From NCBI GenBank assembly GCA_913057175.1, contig CAJXNP010000012.1, positions 124,001 to 188,000 of the forward strand: DNA of 64,000 bases, written 5' to 3'. Source of the stretch: an uncultured Cytophagales bacterium (GTDB taxonomy: Bacteria; Bacteroidota; Bacteroidia; Cytophagales; Cyclobacteriaceae). Shown in pieces: positions 51,344-60,003 of this stretch; position 1 is the first letter of the stretch, and each line of letters starts with the position of its first letter. A program made the translations under genes and the position numbers. The notes under the pieces are model-generated. The model made no database searches. It was given only the letters and a program-made list of their open reading frames with translations, and was not told the origin of the DNA.

Positions 51344-52534
51344 ATGTCCCTTAAGCACAAGATTTCTCAACTAGCTGAACAATATAAAAGTGATATTGTC
51401 CAGATCAGAAGACATATCCATGCTCATCCTGAATTATCCTTTCAGGAATTCGAAACTTCAAAATTTGTAGCTGAGAAAATTAAATCAATTGGACTTATAC
51501 CAGATACAGGAATTGCAGGAACTGGCCTGACAGTCGAAATCAAAGGAAAGAACCCCGAAAGCAAGCGCATGCTTTTGCGGGCAGATATGGATGCTCTGCC
51601 CATTATGGAAGCAAATGATGTTTCTTACAAATCAACCAATGAGGGTGTTATGCATGCTTGTGGACATGATGTCCACACATCGTCTCTTCTGGGATCGGCC
51701 ATGATCCTGAACGAACTGAAAAATGAATTTGAGGGAACTATTAAATTGATCTTTCAGCCGGGTGAAGAAAAAGCACCTGGAGGCGCCAAGCTCATGATTG
51801 AAGAAGGCGTTCTTAATGACAATGGTATTAAAAACATCATCGGACAACATGTAATGCCATTTATTCCTGTTGGAAAGGTAGGTTTTAAGTCCGGACTTTA
51901 TATGGCAAGTGCTGACGAGTTGTATCTTACGGTAAAAGGTAAAGGAGGACATGCTGCTCAACCTCATACATTGATAGATCCAATTTTAATTTCTTCTCAT
52001 ATTATCATTGCACTTCAACAAATCGTAAGTCGTCGTTCCAATCCAATTGTTCCATCGGTGGTTTCCTTTGGCAGAATAATCGGTGAGGGAGCGACAAATG
52101 TAATTCCCAATGAAGTGAAAATTCAGGGTACATTTCGAACATTGGATGAGAATTGGCGTGAAGAGGCTTTGCAGCTCATGAGCAAAATGGCAACAGGATT
52201 AGCAGAAAGTATGGGGGGGGTGCTCGATTTTGATATCGTAAGAGGGTATCCCTTTTTATACAATGAAGAAAAGCTTACAGCCAGAGCGCGCAATTTCGCC
52301 GAAGACTACCTGGGGAAAGAAAATGTAGTTGATCTCGATATATGGATGGCAGCAGAAGATTTTGCTTTTTACTCACAAAAAATTGATTCCTGCTTTTACA
52401 GATTGGGAACCAGAAACGAGGATAAAGGAATAACCTCGGGTGTTCACACGCCTACCTTTGATATCGATGAAGATGCTCTCGAAATCGGAATGGGACTAAT
52501 GGCCTGGATTGCCATTAATGAAATCAACCGATAA
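51344..52534 (+). CDS. M20 family amidohydrolase (IAA-amino acid hydrolase/hippuricase-like)
   Basis: Zinc-dependent amidohydrolase of the M20D group (396 residues). Key residues: RRHIHAHPELSFQEFE, the metal site HACGHDVHTSSLLGSA (Cys, His, His), the catalytic Glu in FQPGEEKAPGGAK, the dimerisation domain with GKGGHAAQPHTLIDPI, and HTPTFDIDEDALEIG near the C-terminus. Relatives hydrolyse N-acyl amino acids or amino acid conjugates. It starts 1 bp after the SPOR-like gene. The GH3-like enzyme elsewhere in the window makes the reverse kind of bond, a coincidence worth noting. Confidence 0.9.
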   Translation: MSLKHKISQLAEQYKSDIVQIRRHIHAHPELSFQEFETSKFVAEKIKSIGLIPDTGIAGTGLTVEIKGKNPESKRMLLRADMDALPIMEANDVSYKSTNEGVMHACGHDVHTSSLLGSAMILNELKNEFEGTIKLIFQPGEEKAPGGAKLMIEEGVLNDNGIKNIIGQHVMPFIPVGKVGFKSGLYMASADELYLTVKGKGGHAAQPHTLIDPILISSHIIIALQQIVSRRSNPIVPSVVSFGRIIGEGATNVIPNEVKIQGTFRTLDENWREEALQLMSKMATGLAESMGGVLDFDIVRGYPFLYNEEKLTARARNFAEDYLGKENVVDLDIWMAAEDFAFYSQKIDSCFYRLGTRNEDKGITSGVHTPTFDIDEDALEIGMGLMAWIAINEINR

Positions 52535-52543
52535 TATCCCGGT

Positions 52544-53671
52544 TTAAAACCAGGATCCGATTGTAGAATATACTTCTCTTCTGATTTCCTGGTTGATGGA
52601 TAAAGCCAGGATGATAGATACTAACAATCCAATCATCGCAAATAAAAAGTCCTTTCCTATCATTGTAAATGCTTTAGAGATCCCTTTTTGGCGCTTAGAT
52701 TTGGATTTGGTAAGATTGATAGCTACCTCTCTACCACCCAACAAACCAATGAACAACCATGTTGTACTCATAGGAAGTGTAGATTCGAAAAGTTTATAGT
52801 AAAGCAAAATACAATAAACGAAGTCAATGATAGTAGCTGATCTCACATCTGTTACGTCTGACTTCTCATTCACTATCTTTTGTATCTTATCACCCTTTAA
52901 ATAGAATAAGAGCCCCAGACCAAGAAAAATATATAGAGTAAATACAAGGAATTGTGTCAGGCTCAAACTCCTGGGAAGAAAAATAGCAATATTTGCAGCA
53001 TCCTGCATGATCCATACGGACCACAAAAGGCCACTTGTAATCCATTGAATGTAAATCCAGTGACTCTTAGGTTTATTTTTAAATAACTTTTTCAGAACTG
53101 TTGAAAGCAGCAGCCATATGAAGAAGGCCGTAAAGAAGGCCAAAACATAGCCCGAAACACTCTTCCAGGTTACTCCTATGATGGTCGATGCACTTGTAGT
53201 AAAAACATTGAGCAATAAAAAAGTGGTAGAAACCGGCATTCTCATTCTTGTCAAAATGAGTAAGATGATTGGTGCAGATAGTTGTAAAAATGAAAATTCA
53301 CTAGGGCTTTCAGCAAATCCTTTGGATGTCAATCTTTGGTACGTAACATCACCATCAAATTTTATATAGCTGATCGTTACAGTGATTATAAATATCAATC
53401 CCATAAACAGCCACAAATGATACCATTTTCGTTGAGTATTGGATGCAATAAAGGTGCCGATAGTCTGAATGGAATCATTGGCAATAGCTGAATATCCCGC
53501 AAGCATAAAACCGACCCACATTGCGATATGAGGATATGGATAGGCCAGGAAACTTACCAGAATAAAGATCAGGATAAGGGCTAAAAAATTCTTCTCTTTT
53601 TTACCAGCGTCAAAAAATTTATACATGAATGTCAGCTTAGACGTATTTACTTTAGGATTCTTTTTTCCCAT
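52544..53671 (-). CDS. PiT-like inorganic phosphate transporter family protein
   Basis: A 375-residue integral membrane protein with about ten helices. It keeps degenerate signatures of the PiT/PHO4 family: YSAIANDSIQTIGTFIASNT near the N-terminus (PiT has GANDVANAFGT) and PMSTTWLFIGLLGGREVAI near the C-terminus (PiT has PVSTTHV). This is a divergent branch, so phosphate as substrate is likely but unproven. ATG at 53671 is used rather than an upstream TTG. It is divergent from a NaPi-II-type symporter with a 230-bp gap. Confidence 0.75.
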   Translation of the reverse strand: MGKKNPKVNTSKLTFMYKFFDAGKKEKNFLALILIFILVSFLAYPYPHIAMWVGFMLAGYSAIANDSIQTIGTFIASNTQRKWYHLWLFMGLIFIITVTISYIKFDGDVTYQRLTSKGFAESPSEFSFLQLSAPIILLILTRMRMPVSTTFLLLNVFTTSASTIIGVTWKSVSGYVLAFFTAFFIWLLLSTVLKKLFKNKPKSHWIYIQWITSGLLWSVWIMQDAANIAIFLPRSLSLTQFLVFTLYIFLGLGLLFYLKGDKIQKIVNEKSDVTDVRSATIIDFVYCILLYYKLFESTLPMSTTWLFIGLLGGREVAINLTKSKSKRQKGISKAFTMIGKDFLFAMIGLLVSIILALSINQEIRREVYSTIGSWF

Positions 53672-53877
53672 AAAAATACTCAATATTTAAAGCGCGTAAA
53701 GCTAATAATACTTTTCACTGGTAATATTAACAAATTGTTAATTTTTAGGTTTTAAATTCACTGATACGGGCAAAGAAATGTCCGTTTAAATAATTAAGGC
53801 CAATTTTTTTAACAATTTATTCATCTCTGGAATAAATCAAATGATAATTGAACTTTATTTTTAATTAGGAATAAAGA

Positions 53878-53885
53878 TATCTTTG
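53878..53885 (+). promoter_or_regulatory. -7 box of the Na/Pi symporter gene
   Basis: TATCTTTG matches TAnnTTTG and lies about 20 bp before the start codon. It overlaps a perfect palindrome AAAGATATCTTT at 53873-53884 that could bind a regulator. No properly spaced TTG was seen upstream. Confidence 0.45.
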
Positions 53886-53905
53886 CGCTTTTATAAAATT
53901 AATTT

Positions 53906-55027
53906 TTGTTGAAAACAGGCAGTAGCAATAAGTATAGCATTTTTAGTAAGGCAATTTTTGTCGCTCTCATCCTTTTTGTATTCATCATTTCCATTGATCT
54001 CATGGTGATTTCCCTTGAGCATCTTGGAAAAGAAACCATAAAATCACTCATCGAAATTACTTCAAACCCATTTATTGGTTTGTTCATAGGATTATTGATC
54101 ACTTCGATCGTTCAGAGTAGTTCCACTACAACATCCGTTATTGTAGCAATGGTTGCCAGTGGTTCCATGGAAATTCGAGACGCCATTCCCGTAGTGATGG
54201 GGGCGAATATCGGCACAACCATCACAAGCGACCTGGTATCACTTAGCTTTATATCTCGAAAAAATGAATTCAGAAAAGCGATCACAACGGCCACTTCTCA
54301 TGATTTTTTCAATATACTTACTGCAGCAATCCTTTTTCCACTTCAATATTTATACAACATAATCGGCATACTTTCAGAAGAATTAACCCAATTGTTTACC
54401 TGGGTAGATCCCCGGATAAATCAAAACATTGAACAGGCATCTATACCTGTAGAGCTGGTGAACATTCCTTTAAGCAATTTATTTTATGATCTGATTGACA
54501 ATCCCTATATCACACTTGTGCTATCTGTATTTTTTGTTTTTGCGTCGATAAAAATGCTTTCAAAAATTATCTATGCATTATTAATAGGGCCTACCAGACA
54601 TAAATTTGAAGACTTTATCTTTAACAAGAAACTGAAATCCTTTTCATGGGGAATGTTGCTTACAGCATCCATTCAATCAAGCTCTGTCACCACTTCGCTT
54701 TTGGTACCTGTTGTTTCGATTGGTAGAATAAAAATCAAGGATGCATTTCACTTTATTTTGGGTGCCAATATCGGTACAACCGTAACAGCCTTTATAGCTG
54801 CAATTTTCAAAAACGAAGCAGCCATTAGTATCGCGATCGCACACCTGCTTTTCAACCTGATTGGCGTCGCGATATTTCTACCTTTTAATCCGATAAGAAA
54901 TATTCCTATCTATATGGCAAATAAATTGGGAGTGATAACTCAGAGATTTCGAATAGTTGGGTTTTTGTATATCATTATTACCTTTTTCCTCATACCTTTT
55001 GCCTTAATATTTTTATCACAACTATAA
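53906..55027 (+). CDS. Na/Pi symporter family protein (NptA/NaPi-II type)
   Basis: Integral membrane transporter with the two inverted Na_Pi_cotrans repeats (373 residues). The hallmark QSSST motif appears in IVQSSSTTTSVIVAM (about 69-83) and as IQSSSVTTSLLVPV in the second repeat, each followed by a GANIGTT block (VVMGANIGTTIT and ILGANIGTTVTA). It probably takes up phosphate with sodium. No in-frame ATG exists near the start, only TTG codons at 53906 and 53909, so this gene probably begins with TTG. The PhoU-like C-terminal domain of many bacterial homologues is absent. Confidence 0.9.
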   Translation: MLKTGSSNKYSIFSKAIFVALILFVFIISIDLMVISLEHLGKETIKSLIEITSNPFIGLFIGLLITSIVQSSSTTTSVIVAMVASGSMEIRDAIPVVMGANIGTTITSDLVSLSFISRKNEFRKAITTATSHDFFNILTAAILFPLQYLYNIIGILSEELTQLFTWVDPRINQNIEQASIPVELVNIPLSNLFYDLIDNPYITLVLSVFFVFASIKMLSKIIYALLIGPTRHKFEDFIFNKKLKSFSWGMLLTASIQSSSVTTSLLVPVVSIGRIKIKDAFHFILGANIGTTVTAFIAAIFKNEAAISIAIAHLLFNLIGVAIFLPFNPIRNIPIYMANKLGVITQRFRIVGFLYIIITFFLIPFALIFLSQL

Positions 55028-55054
55028 TAATTCCTATTTTTAGCAGAAATTAAC

Positions 55055-55453
55055 TTGAACAGGTTGAATTTGAAACATACATTTTCATCTGAGCATCTCG
55101 AAAAAATATCCGAGCTTTTAATCAAATATCTTGAGATACGAACCGAGCTGATAAAAATTCAGCTTAAGGAACAAATAGCAAGGGTTATTTCTCAATTGAT
55201 ACTTGTATTTATACTGCTATTATTCTCATTTTTAATTATTCTGATGGCAAGTTTTGCTATCTCAATGTATTTGAATTACCTTCTTGATAGCCTCTATCTT
55301 GGTTATGTAATTTGTGCCGGATTTTACGTGTTGATTTTAATTCTATTAACCATAAATAGAAAAAAAATTATACGTAAGATAGTGCTAACAGTAATCGAGG
55401 AGGAGCATGAGGACTCTGAATTAAATAAAAAGTCATATGCCTCGGAAAAATGA
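55055..55453 (+). CDS. phage-holin-family-like small membrane protein
   Basis: A 132-residue protein resembling the Phage_holin_3_6 family (YqjE type), which despite the name are chromosomal envelope proteins. An N-terminal amphipathic part (LLIKYLEIRTELIKIQLKEQ) is followed by two membrane helices (about 46-72 and 78-100) and a charged C-terminus. No in-frame ATG lies near the start; TTG at 55055 is inferred. The 3' end overlaps the next gene by 17 bp. The Na/Pi symporter, this gene, the next and pcrB form a tight plus-strand series. Confidence 0.7.
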   Translation: MNRLNLKHTFSSEHLEKISELLIKYLEIRTELIKIQLKEQIARVISQLILVFILLLFSFLIILMASFAISMYLNYLLDSLYLGYVICAGFYVLILILLTINRKKIIRKIVLTVIEEEHEDSELNKKSYASEK

Positions 55454-55799
55454 AGCAAATCGGTATAAGGTCGAATTAGAGACCGAGGCTAAAAATCTTG
55501 AGAAAGAATTGAAGGCTGAATTTTTTGTTGTAAAAAAAGAAGTCAGAAAAAAACTTACCAAGGCATTGTTGATTTCAGGCGGAACACTAGCTACTATCGC
55601 TATTTTTAAACTTTTGACTTCAGATAAAAAAAAAACAGTAGAGAATAATCTGCATTCATTTGATAAAAAATCCACCGCCGGAATGCGAATAAAAGCAATT
55701 CTCATTCCGATACTTTTACAAATCGCTAAAAAGAAAATTATAGATATCATTAATTCTAAACCCGAAAATAGTACGAATGATCCTGGAACAACTGACTAA
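55437..55799 (+). CDS. small membrane-associated protein, unknown
   Basis: A 120-residue protein not recognised as a named family. A charged helical N-terminus (RYKVELETEAKNLEKELKAE), one hydrophobic segment (about 43-60, ALLISGGTLATIAIFKLL), a polar middle, and a second partly hydrophobic helix (about 85-106). It overlaps both neighbours (17 bp with the holin-like gene, 23 bp with pcrB), which argues for coupled expression and for being real. The layout resembles YtxH/DUF883-type envelope helices. Confidence 0.7.
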   Translation: MPRKNEANRYKVELETEAKNLEKELKAEFFVVKKEVRKKLTKALLISGGTLATIAIFKLLTSDKKKTVENNLHSFDKKSTAGMRIKAILIPILLQIAKKKIIDIINSKPENSTNDPGTTD

Positions 55800-56535
55800 C
55801 CTGAGAAAAACCGGTTCAAAAGCGATTGGAATACTTATTGATCCAGATAAGGTTGAGAGTGATCAGGGATTGATCAAACTGGTAAACATTTGTATTGAGA
55901 ACCAGGTAAATTATTTTTTAGTAGGCGGTAGTCTTGTCACAACAAACAACACCAGCCACATTATTTCGACCATAAAAGAGCATAGTCAGATACCTGTTTT
56001 GCTTTTTCCTGGCCATAGCATCTATCTAGACCTTTCTGCCGATGCCATTTTATTTTTATCATTGATCTCGGGAAGGAATGCTGAATTATTGATAGGCCAA
56101 CATGTTTTAGCAGCGCCAATTATTAAACGTAGTCAACTTGAAGTTCTTCCTACAGGGTACATGCTGATAGGTTCCAATAATGATACAGCCGTTTCATATC
56201 TGAGTAATACCATGCCCATCCCCTCTTCTAAAACTTCTGTTGCGGCAAGTACTGCAATTGCCGGGGAAATGTTGGGATTAAGACTCATTTACCTGGAAGC
56301 CGGCAGCGGGGCAACAGAACCCGTGCCTGAGAAAATTATTAAAATGGTTAAAAAATCGGTTGAAGCACCGATCATTGTTGGTGGAGGATTGAATACAACT
56401 GAAAAAGCGATCAATGCCATTAATGCTGGGGCAGACCTCATAATTCTTGGAAATGGTGTAGAGCAACATCCTGAACTAGTAATTGAAGTATCAGAACAAA
56501 TTACCAACTATAACCGAACCTTAGATATTCATTAG
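55777..56535 (+). CDS. geranylgeranylglyceryl/heptaprenylglyceryl phosphate synthase family protein
   Basis: TIM-barrel prenyltransferase of the PcrB/GGGP synthase family (252 residues), joining a polyprenyl diphosphate to glycerol-1-phosphate. Motifs: GILIDPDKVES, FLVGGSLVTTNN, PVLLFPGHSIYLD, and the phosphate-binding YLEAGSGATEPVP with PIIVGGGLNTTEKAI and DLIILGNGVEQHP. Bacteroidota homologues produce ether-linked prenylglyceryl phosphates of unsettled role. The gene follows the two small membrane genes by overlap; its 3' end overlaps the convergent AraC regulator by 15 bp. Confidence 0.93.
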   Translation: MILEQLTNLRKTGSKAIGILIDPDKVESDQGLIKLVNICIENQVNYFLVGGSLVTTNNTSHIISTIKEHSQIPVLLFPGHSIYLDLSADAILFLSLISGRNAELLIGQHVLAAPIIKRSQLEVLPTGYMLIGSNNDTAVSYLSNTMPIPSSKTSVAASTAIAGEMLGLRLIYLEAGSGATEPVPEKIIKMVKKSVEAPIIVGGGLNTTEKAINAINAGADLIILGNGVEQHPELVIEVSEQITNYNRTLDIH

Positions 56536-57444
56536 GGATTCCCTTCTTCGCATTTTTCCTGCTGGAATACCAAACATCATTTTAAACCGCCGACAAAAAT
56601 AAGCGGTGTCTTTGTAGCCGACCTCGTGACCTATTTCGCGAATGCTCTTTTTGGAAGTTCTCAGAAGACTAACAGCCTGTTCCATTCTTTGGTATTCAAT
56701 GTAATCCTGTGGATTTATGCCGGTAAGCATTTTAAAATACTGTCCTACATAATCTTCACTTACGTTTGCTACATTTGCCAGTTTTTTATTTGACAAATCA
56801 CCATTCAAATTGTCTTTGATGTAAGCAAAAATATCGATTAAGCGTGGATCTTTGAAGTAAGTGCTATTTGTTGCCAATTGCTCTACAAACATACCCTGCC
56901 TTAGTACATGCCTGATAATTTCAACAACCAGCTGATCCGTTACCAGTTTGATGATCCGTTGGTGACCGGCTTCATTTCTGAATTTTTCTTCGGAAACAGC
57001 CAATATGTATTCATTGAGCTTTTTGCTCTCGGGAATGACAAAAGCCGGGATATCCAGTGAGGCAAAAAAGTTGACTGAATCAAACACCTTGGCATCAAAT
57101 GAGATATAAGAAAAGCTATCACCCACTTCCTGAAGCAAATCGGTATGCTTCAGACTTTGAAAGAAATGCTCTCTTCTTGAAATGAACTCATCATTTGACA
57201 GGCTGACTGGAGTCCCTCTGCCAAATGTCAGCGGTATATTTTTACCTCCCGGCACAAACAAAAACTCACCCTTTCGAACAACATTTTTATCCTTGCCATA
57301 GGTAATCTCACCTTGATTAATCCTGAATATTGTATTTTCAACATCATAAAAATTCTCAATAGTGATCGGTTGGATGACCTTTATGTTATTGATCTTTTTA
57401 TAGTGAACGTTGAGCGATTCAATGATCTTGTTATAATCTTCCAT
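56521..57444 (-). CDS. AraC family transcriptional regulator
   Basis: DNA-binding regulator of 307 residues. The N-terminal cupin-like sensing domain (about 1-185) is unassigned; the C-terminal AraC/XylS double helix-turn-helix spans about 205-300 (LSNKKLANVANVSEDYVGQY and IREIGHEVGYKDTAYFCRRF, with the conserved FKMMFGIPAGKMRR end). ATG at 57444 (MEDYNK) is used. No operator was identified. It lies downstream of, and in the same direction as, the acyl-CoA dehydrogenase, from which it is separated by a strong terminator. Confidence 0.9.
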   Translation of the reverse strand: MEDYNKIIESLNVHYKKINNIKVIQPITIENFYDVENTIFRINQGEITYGKDKNVVRKGEFLFVPGGKNIPLTFGRGTPVSLSNDEFISRREHFFQSLKHTDLLQEVGDSFSYISFDAKVFDSVNFFASLDIPAFVIPESKKLNEYILAVSEEKFRNEAGHQRIIKLVTDQLVVEIIRHVLRQGMFVEQLATNSTYFKDPRLIDIFAYIKDNLNGDLSNKKLANVANVSEDYVGQYFKMLTGINPQDYIEYQRMEQAVSLLRTSKKSIREIGHEVGYKDTAYFCRRFKMMFGIPAGKMRRRESLMNI

Positions 57445-57502
57445 CTTAGAAATGTGCAATAAACTACTAAAAGGATTCTTTAGCTAAACATTTTTCACAA
57501 CA

Positions 57503-57536
57503 CAAAAAAAATAAGCCATACGCTATGTATGCTTAT
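57503..57536 (-). terminator. intrinsic terminator of the acyl-CoA dehydrogenase gene
   Basis: On the minus strand ATAAGCATAC-atagc-GTATGGCTTAT forms a 10-bp stem with one bulged base, followed by a run of eight T. It lies 65 bp after the acyl-CoA dehydrogenase stop. Confidence 0.75.
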
Positions 57537-57600
57537 AATGATATATCAAAAGTACAATATTATTCTGGATAAATCATAAAAAAATGTAAAAAAAGAAAAA

Positions 57601-58743
57601 TCAATGAATGAGCAGTTCTCTGGAAATTACTATTTTTTGTATCTCGGTAGTTCCCTCATAAATCTGGGTGATCTTGGCGTCTCGTAGAAATCTCTCTACA
57701 TGGTATTCTTTTACATATCCATACCCTCCGTGAATCTGAATTGCTTCATTCGCACATTTCATGGCTATTTCTGATGCGAAATATTTAGCCATTGCGGCCT
57801 CTTTTGTGTAATCCTTTTTCTGATCTTTCAGAAAGGCAGCCTGAAAACAAAGAAGTCTTGCTGCATCTATCTGAGTTGCCATCTCGGCAAGTTTAAATTG
57901 GATGGCCTGATGTTGTGAAATTGTTTTACCAAACGCCTTTCTTTCTTTTGAATAATTAATTGACGCGTCCAGAGAACCAGAGGCTATCCCTAATGCCTGT
58001 GATGCAATTCCTATCCTGCCTCCATTAAGGATCTTCATCGCCAGCTTAAATCCAAATCCTTCCTCGCCGAGTCTGTTTTCTTTTGGTACCTTCACATCCG
58101 AAAACATCAATGAATGTGTATCCGAGCCCCTTATTCCTAATTTATTTTCCTTCCTTCCAATGACAAACCCTTCTGATTCTTTCTCAATTATTAATGCATT
58201 AATGCCATTATGTTTCAGTTCCGGATCAGTTTGGGCAAAAACAATATATACAGAGGCTGAGTTGCCATTTGTGATCCAGTTTTTTGTGCCATTGACCAGG
58301 TAATGATCCCCTTTGTCTTCGGCAGTAGTCCTCTGAGATGTAGCATCCGAACCAGCTTCAGGCTCAGAAAGACAAAAAGCGCCGATGATTTCACCACTAG
58401 CTAATCTCTTCAGATACTTGTCCTTTTGCTCTTCGGTACCGTATTTTTCCAAACCCCAGCAAACCAGGGAATTATTAACGGACATCACTACACCAGCAGA
58501 AGCATCTATTTTTGAAATCTCTTCCATCGCAAGCACATAAGAAATCGTATCCATGCCACCACCATTGTATTTGGGATCAACCATCATTCCCATGAAACCA
58601 AGCTCTCCCATTTTTTTGATCTGTTCGCTGGGAAAGATTTGCTGTTCGTCCCTATCAATGACGCCAGGTAGCAACTCTTTTTTCGCAAATTCTCGTGCCG
58701 TTTCCCTTACAATTTTTTGCTCTTCCGTTAATTCAATTCTCAT
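57601..58743 (-). CDS. acyl-CoA dehydrogenase
   Basis: FAD-dependent acyl-CoA dehydrogenase of the short/medium-chain (SCAD/butyryl-CoA) type, 380 residues. Motifs: GAFCLSEPEAGSDATSQRTT (FAD-binding), NGTKNWITNGNSASVYIVFA, LGIRGSDTHSLMFSDVKVPKE, and the catalytic Glu region ITQIYEGTTEIQKIVISREL. Acts in beta-oxidation or branched-chain amino acid breakdown. It stands alone as a monocistron between two terminators. Confidence 0.95.
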   Translation of the reverse strand: MRIELTEEQKIVRETAREFAKKELLPGVIDRDEQQIFPSEQIKKMGELGFMGMMVDPKYNGGGMDTISYVLAMEEISKIDASAGVVMSVNNSLVCWGLEKYGTEEQKDKYLKRLASGEIIGAFCLSEPEAGSDATSQRTTAEDKGDHYLVNGTKNWITNGNSASVYIVFAQTDPELKHNGINALIIEKESEGFVIGRKENKLGIRGSDTHSLMFSDVKVPKENRLGEEGFGFKLAMKILNGGRIGIASQALGIASGSLDASINYSKERKAFGKTISQHQAIQFKLAEMATQIDAARLLCFQAAFLKDQKKDYTKEAAMAKYFASEIAMKCANEAIQIHGGYGYVKEYHVERFLRDAKITQIYEGTTEIQKIVISRELLIH

Positions 58744-58762
58744 ATTTTCAACTTTAATAAAT

Positions 58763-58794
58763 AAAAAAAGGATTTGCCTTTTGCAGACAAATCC
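58763..58794 (-). terminator. intrinsic terminator of the panC-panD-flippase-hldE2-zinc peptidase operon
   Basis: GGATTTG ... CAAATCC with an inner TGCAAAAGGCA-like loop, 32 bp beyond the zinc peptidase stop on the minus strand and followed by a run of T (CTTTTTTATTTATT read in that direction). Confidence 0.8.
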
Positions 58795-58826
58795 TGGTTA
58801 AATGAGGTGATTGAAAGATAGTTTTT

Positions 58827-59516
58827 TTAATCTCTATTACCAAGCAAAATCATGACATAGTATAGCAGCGTAACCAAAGAACCGATTGCAGCCACTACGT
58901 AAGTCATTGCTGCCCATTTAAGAGCGTCCTTTGCCATATACTGGTCTTGTTCACTAGCAATGTTTTTTGATTTGATCCATGCAAGGGCTCGCTTGCTGGC
59001 ATCAAACTCCACTGGTAGGGTAATAAAAGAAAATAATGTCAATACCAGATAACAAGCGATTACTGCCAAAATGATTTTATCCCATCCGAAGCTATACAGA
59101 AACCCCCCTCCGAAAATTGCTATCATCACGATAATGTTGAGGATCCTTGCACTTACACTTTGGATTGGAACAAGCATTGTCCTGAATTCCAATGGACGAT
59201 ATGCCCGAGCATGTTGAACAGCATGTCCACATTCGTGCGCTGCTACAGCGGCTGCAGCAGCATTTCGTCCGTAATACACATTTTCACTTAAATTAACTGT
59301 CTTATTCGACGGATTATAATGATCTGTTAAATGTCCTGGCTGACAAGTAATCCCTACATCATAAAGACCATTATCCTTCAACATAGATGCTGCCACTTCT
59401 GCTCCACTCATATTAGACATTAATGTAGTCTTAGAGTACTTCTTAAACTTACTTTTTAGTCGTTGACTGACTAAAAAGCTAATGATCATGAATACTATAC
59501 CAATTACTATTATCAT
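58827..59516 (-). CDS. neutral zinc metallopeptidase (YugP/Zn_peptidase_2 type)
   Basis: Integral membrane zinc peptidase of the YugP family (229 residues): an N-terminal membrane helix (MIIVIGIVFMIISFLVS), then the catalytic HExxH motif in AAVAAHECGHAVQHARAYRP (about 89-108) and three further hydrophobic segments. The substrate is unknown; relatives are linked to membrane protein quality control. It starts 4 bp after the HldE2 stop and is the last gene of the operon. Confidence 0.88.
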   Translation of the reverse strand: MIIVIGIVFMIISFLVSQRLKSKFKKYSKTTLMSNMSGAEVAASMLKDNGLYDVGITCQPGHLTDHYNPSNKTVNLSENVYYGRNAAAAAVAAHECGHAVQHARAYRPLEFRTMLVPIQSVSARILNIIVMIAIFGGGFLYSFGWDKIILAVIACYLVLTLFSFITLPVEFDASKRALAWIKSKNIASEQDQYMAKDALKWAAMTYVVAAIGSLVTLLYYVMILLGNRD

Positions 59517-59520
59517 CTTT

Positions 59521-60003
59521 TTATTTGTTTTTTTCTATTATGCTTTCTATCAATTTGGAAGTTGAATAACCTTCCACCAAATCAACAGTTTCTACTTTTC
59601 CACCATTGCTCATTACGATATCTGCTCCTACTATGTTGCTGAGATCATAGTCATTTCCTTTAATCAGAATATCCGGTTTCAAGGTTTTGATGAGTTCGAT
59701 AGGAGTTTCATCATCAAACATTACCACATAGTCAACAAATTGCATTGCGGCAAGCAACCTTGACCTTGAATTCTCATTCACAATTGGTCTGTTTTTCCCT
59801 TTAATTTTTTTAATTGATTGATCTGAGTTTAACCCAACAACCAATAAATCACCTTTTTCGGCCGCTTTCTCCAGGTAATCTATATGGCCCAGGTGGACCA
59901 AATCGAAACACCCATTGGTAAACACTACTTTCTGGCCACGCTCTCTTTTTTGAATAATACTTGCCAGTTGACCTAAATTAACTATTTTATCTTTCGATTG
60001 CAT
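59521..60003 (-). CDS. D-glycero-beta-D-manno-heptose 1-phosphate adenylyltransferase
   Basis: RfaE2/HldE C-terminal-type nucleotidyltransferase (about 160 residues) that makes ADP-heptose for LPS. The adenylyltransferase signature VVFTNGCFDLVHLGHIDYLE (HxGH) and KGKNRPIVNENSRSRLLAAM, DDETPIELIKTLKPDILIKG, and EGYSTSKLIESI are present. It is monofunctional, without the kinase domain of E. coli HldE. Start at 60003 (MQSKDK) fits the family; 60015 would overlap the flippase gene further. It lies in an operon with the flippase-like gene (overlap 17 bp or more) and the zinc peptidase. Confidence 0.9.
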   Translation of the reverse strand: MQSKDKIVNLGQLASIIQKRERGQKVVFTNGCFDLVHLGHIDYLEKAAEKGDLLVVGLNSDQSIKKIKGKNRPIVNENSRSRLLAAMQFVDYVVMFDDETPIELIKTLKPDILIKGNDYDLSNIVGADIVMSNGGKVETVDLVEGYSTSKLIESIIEKNK

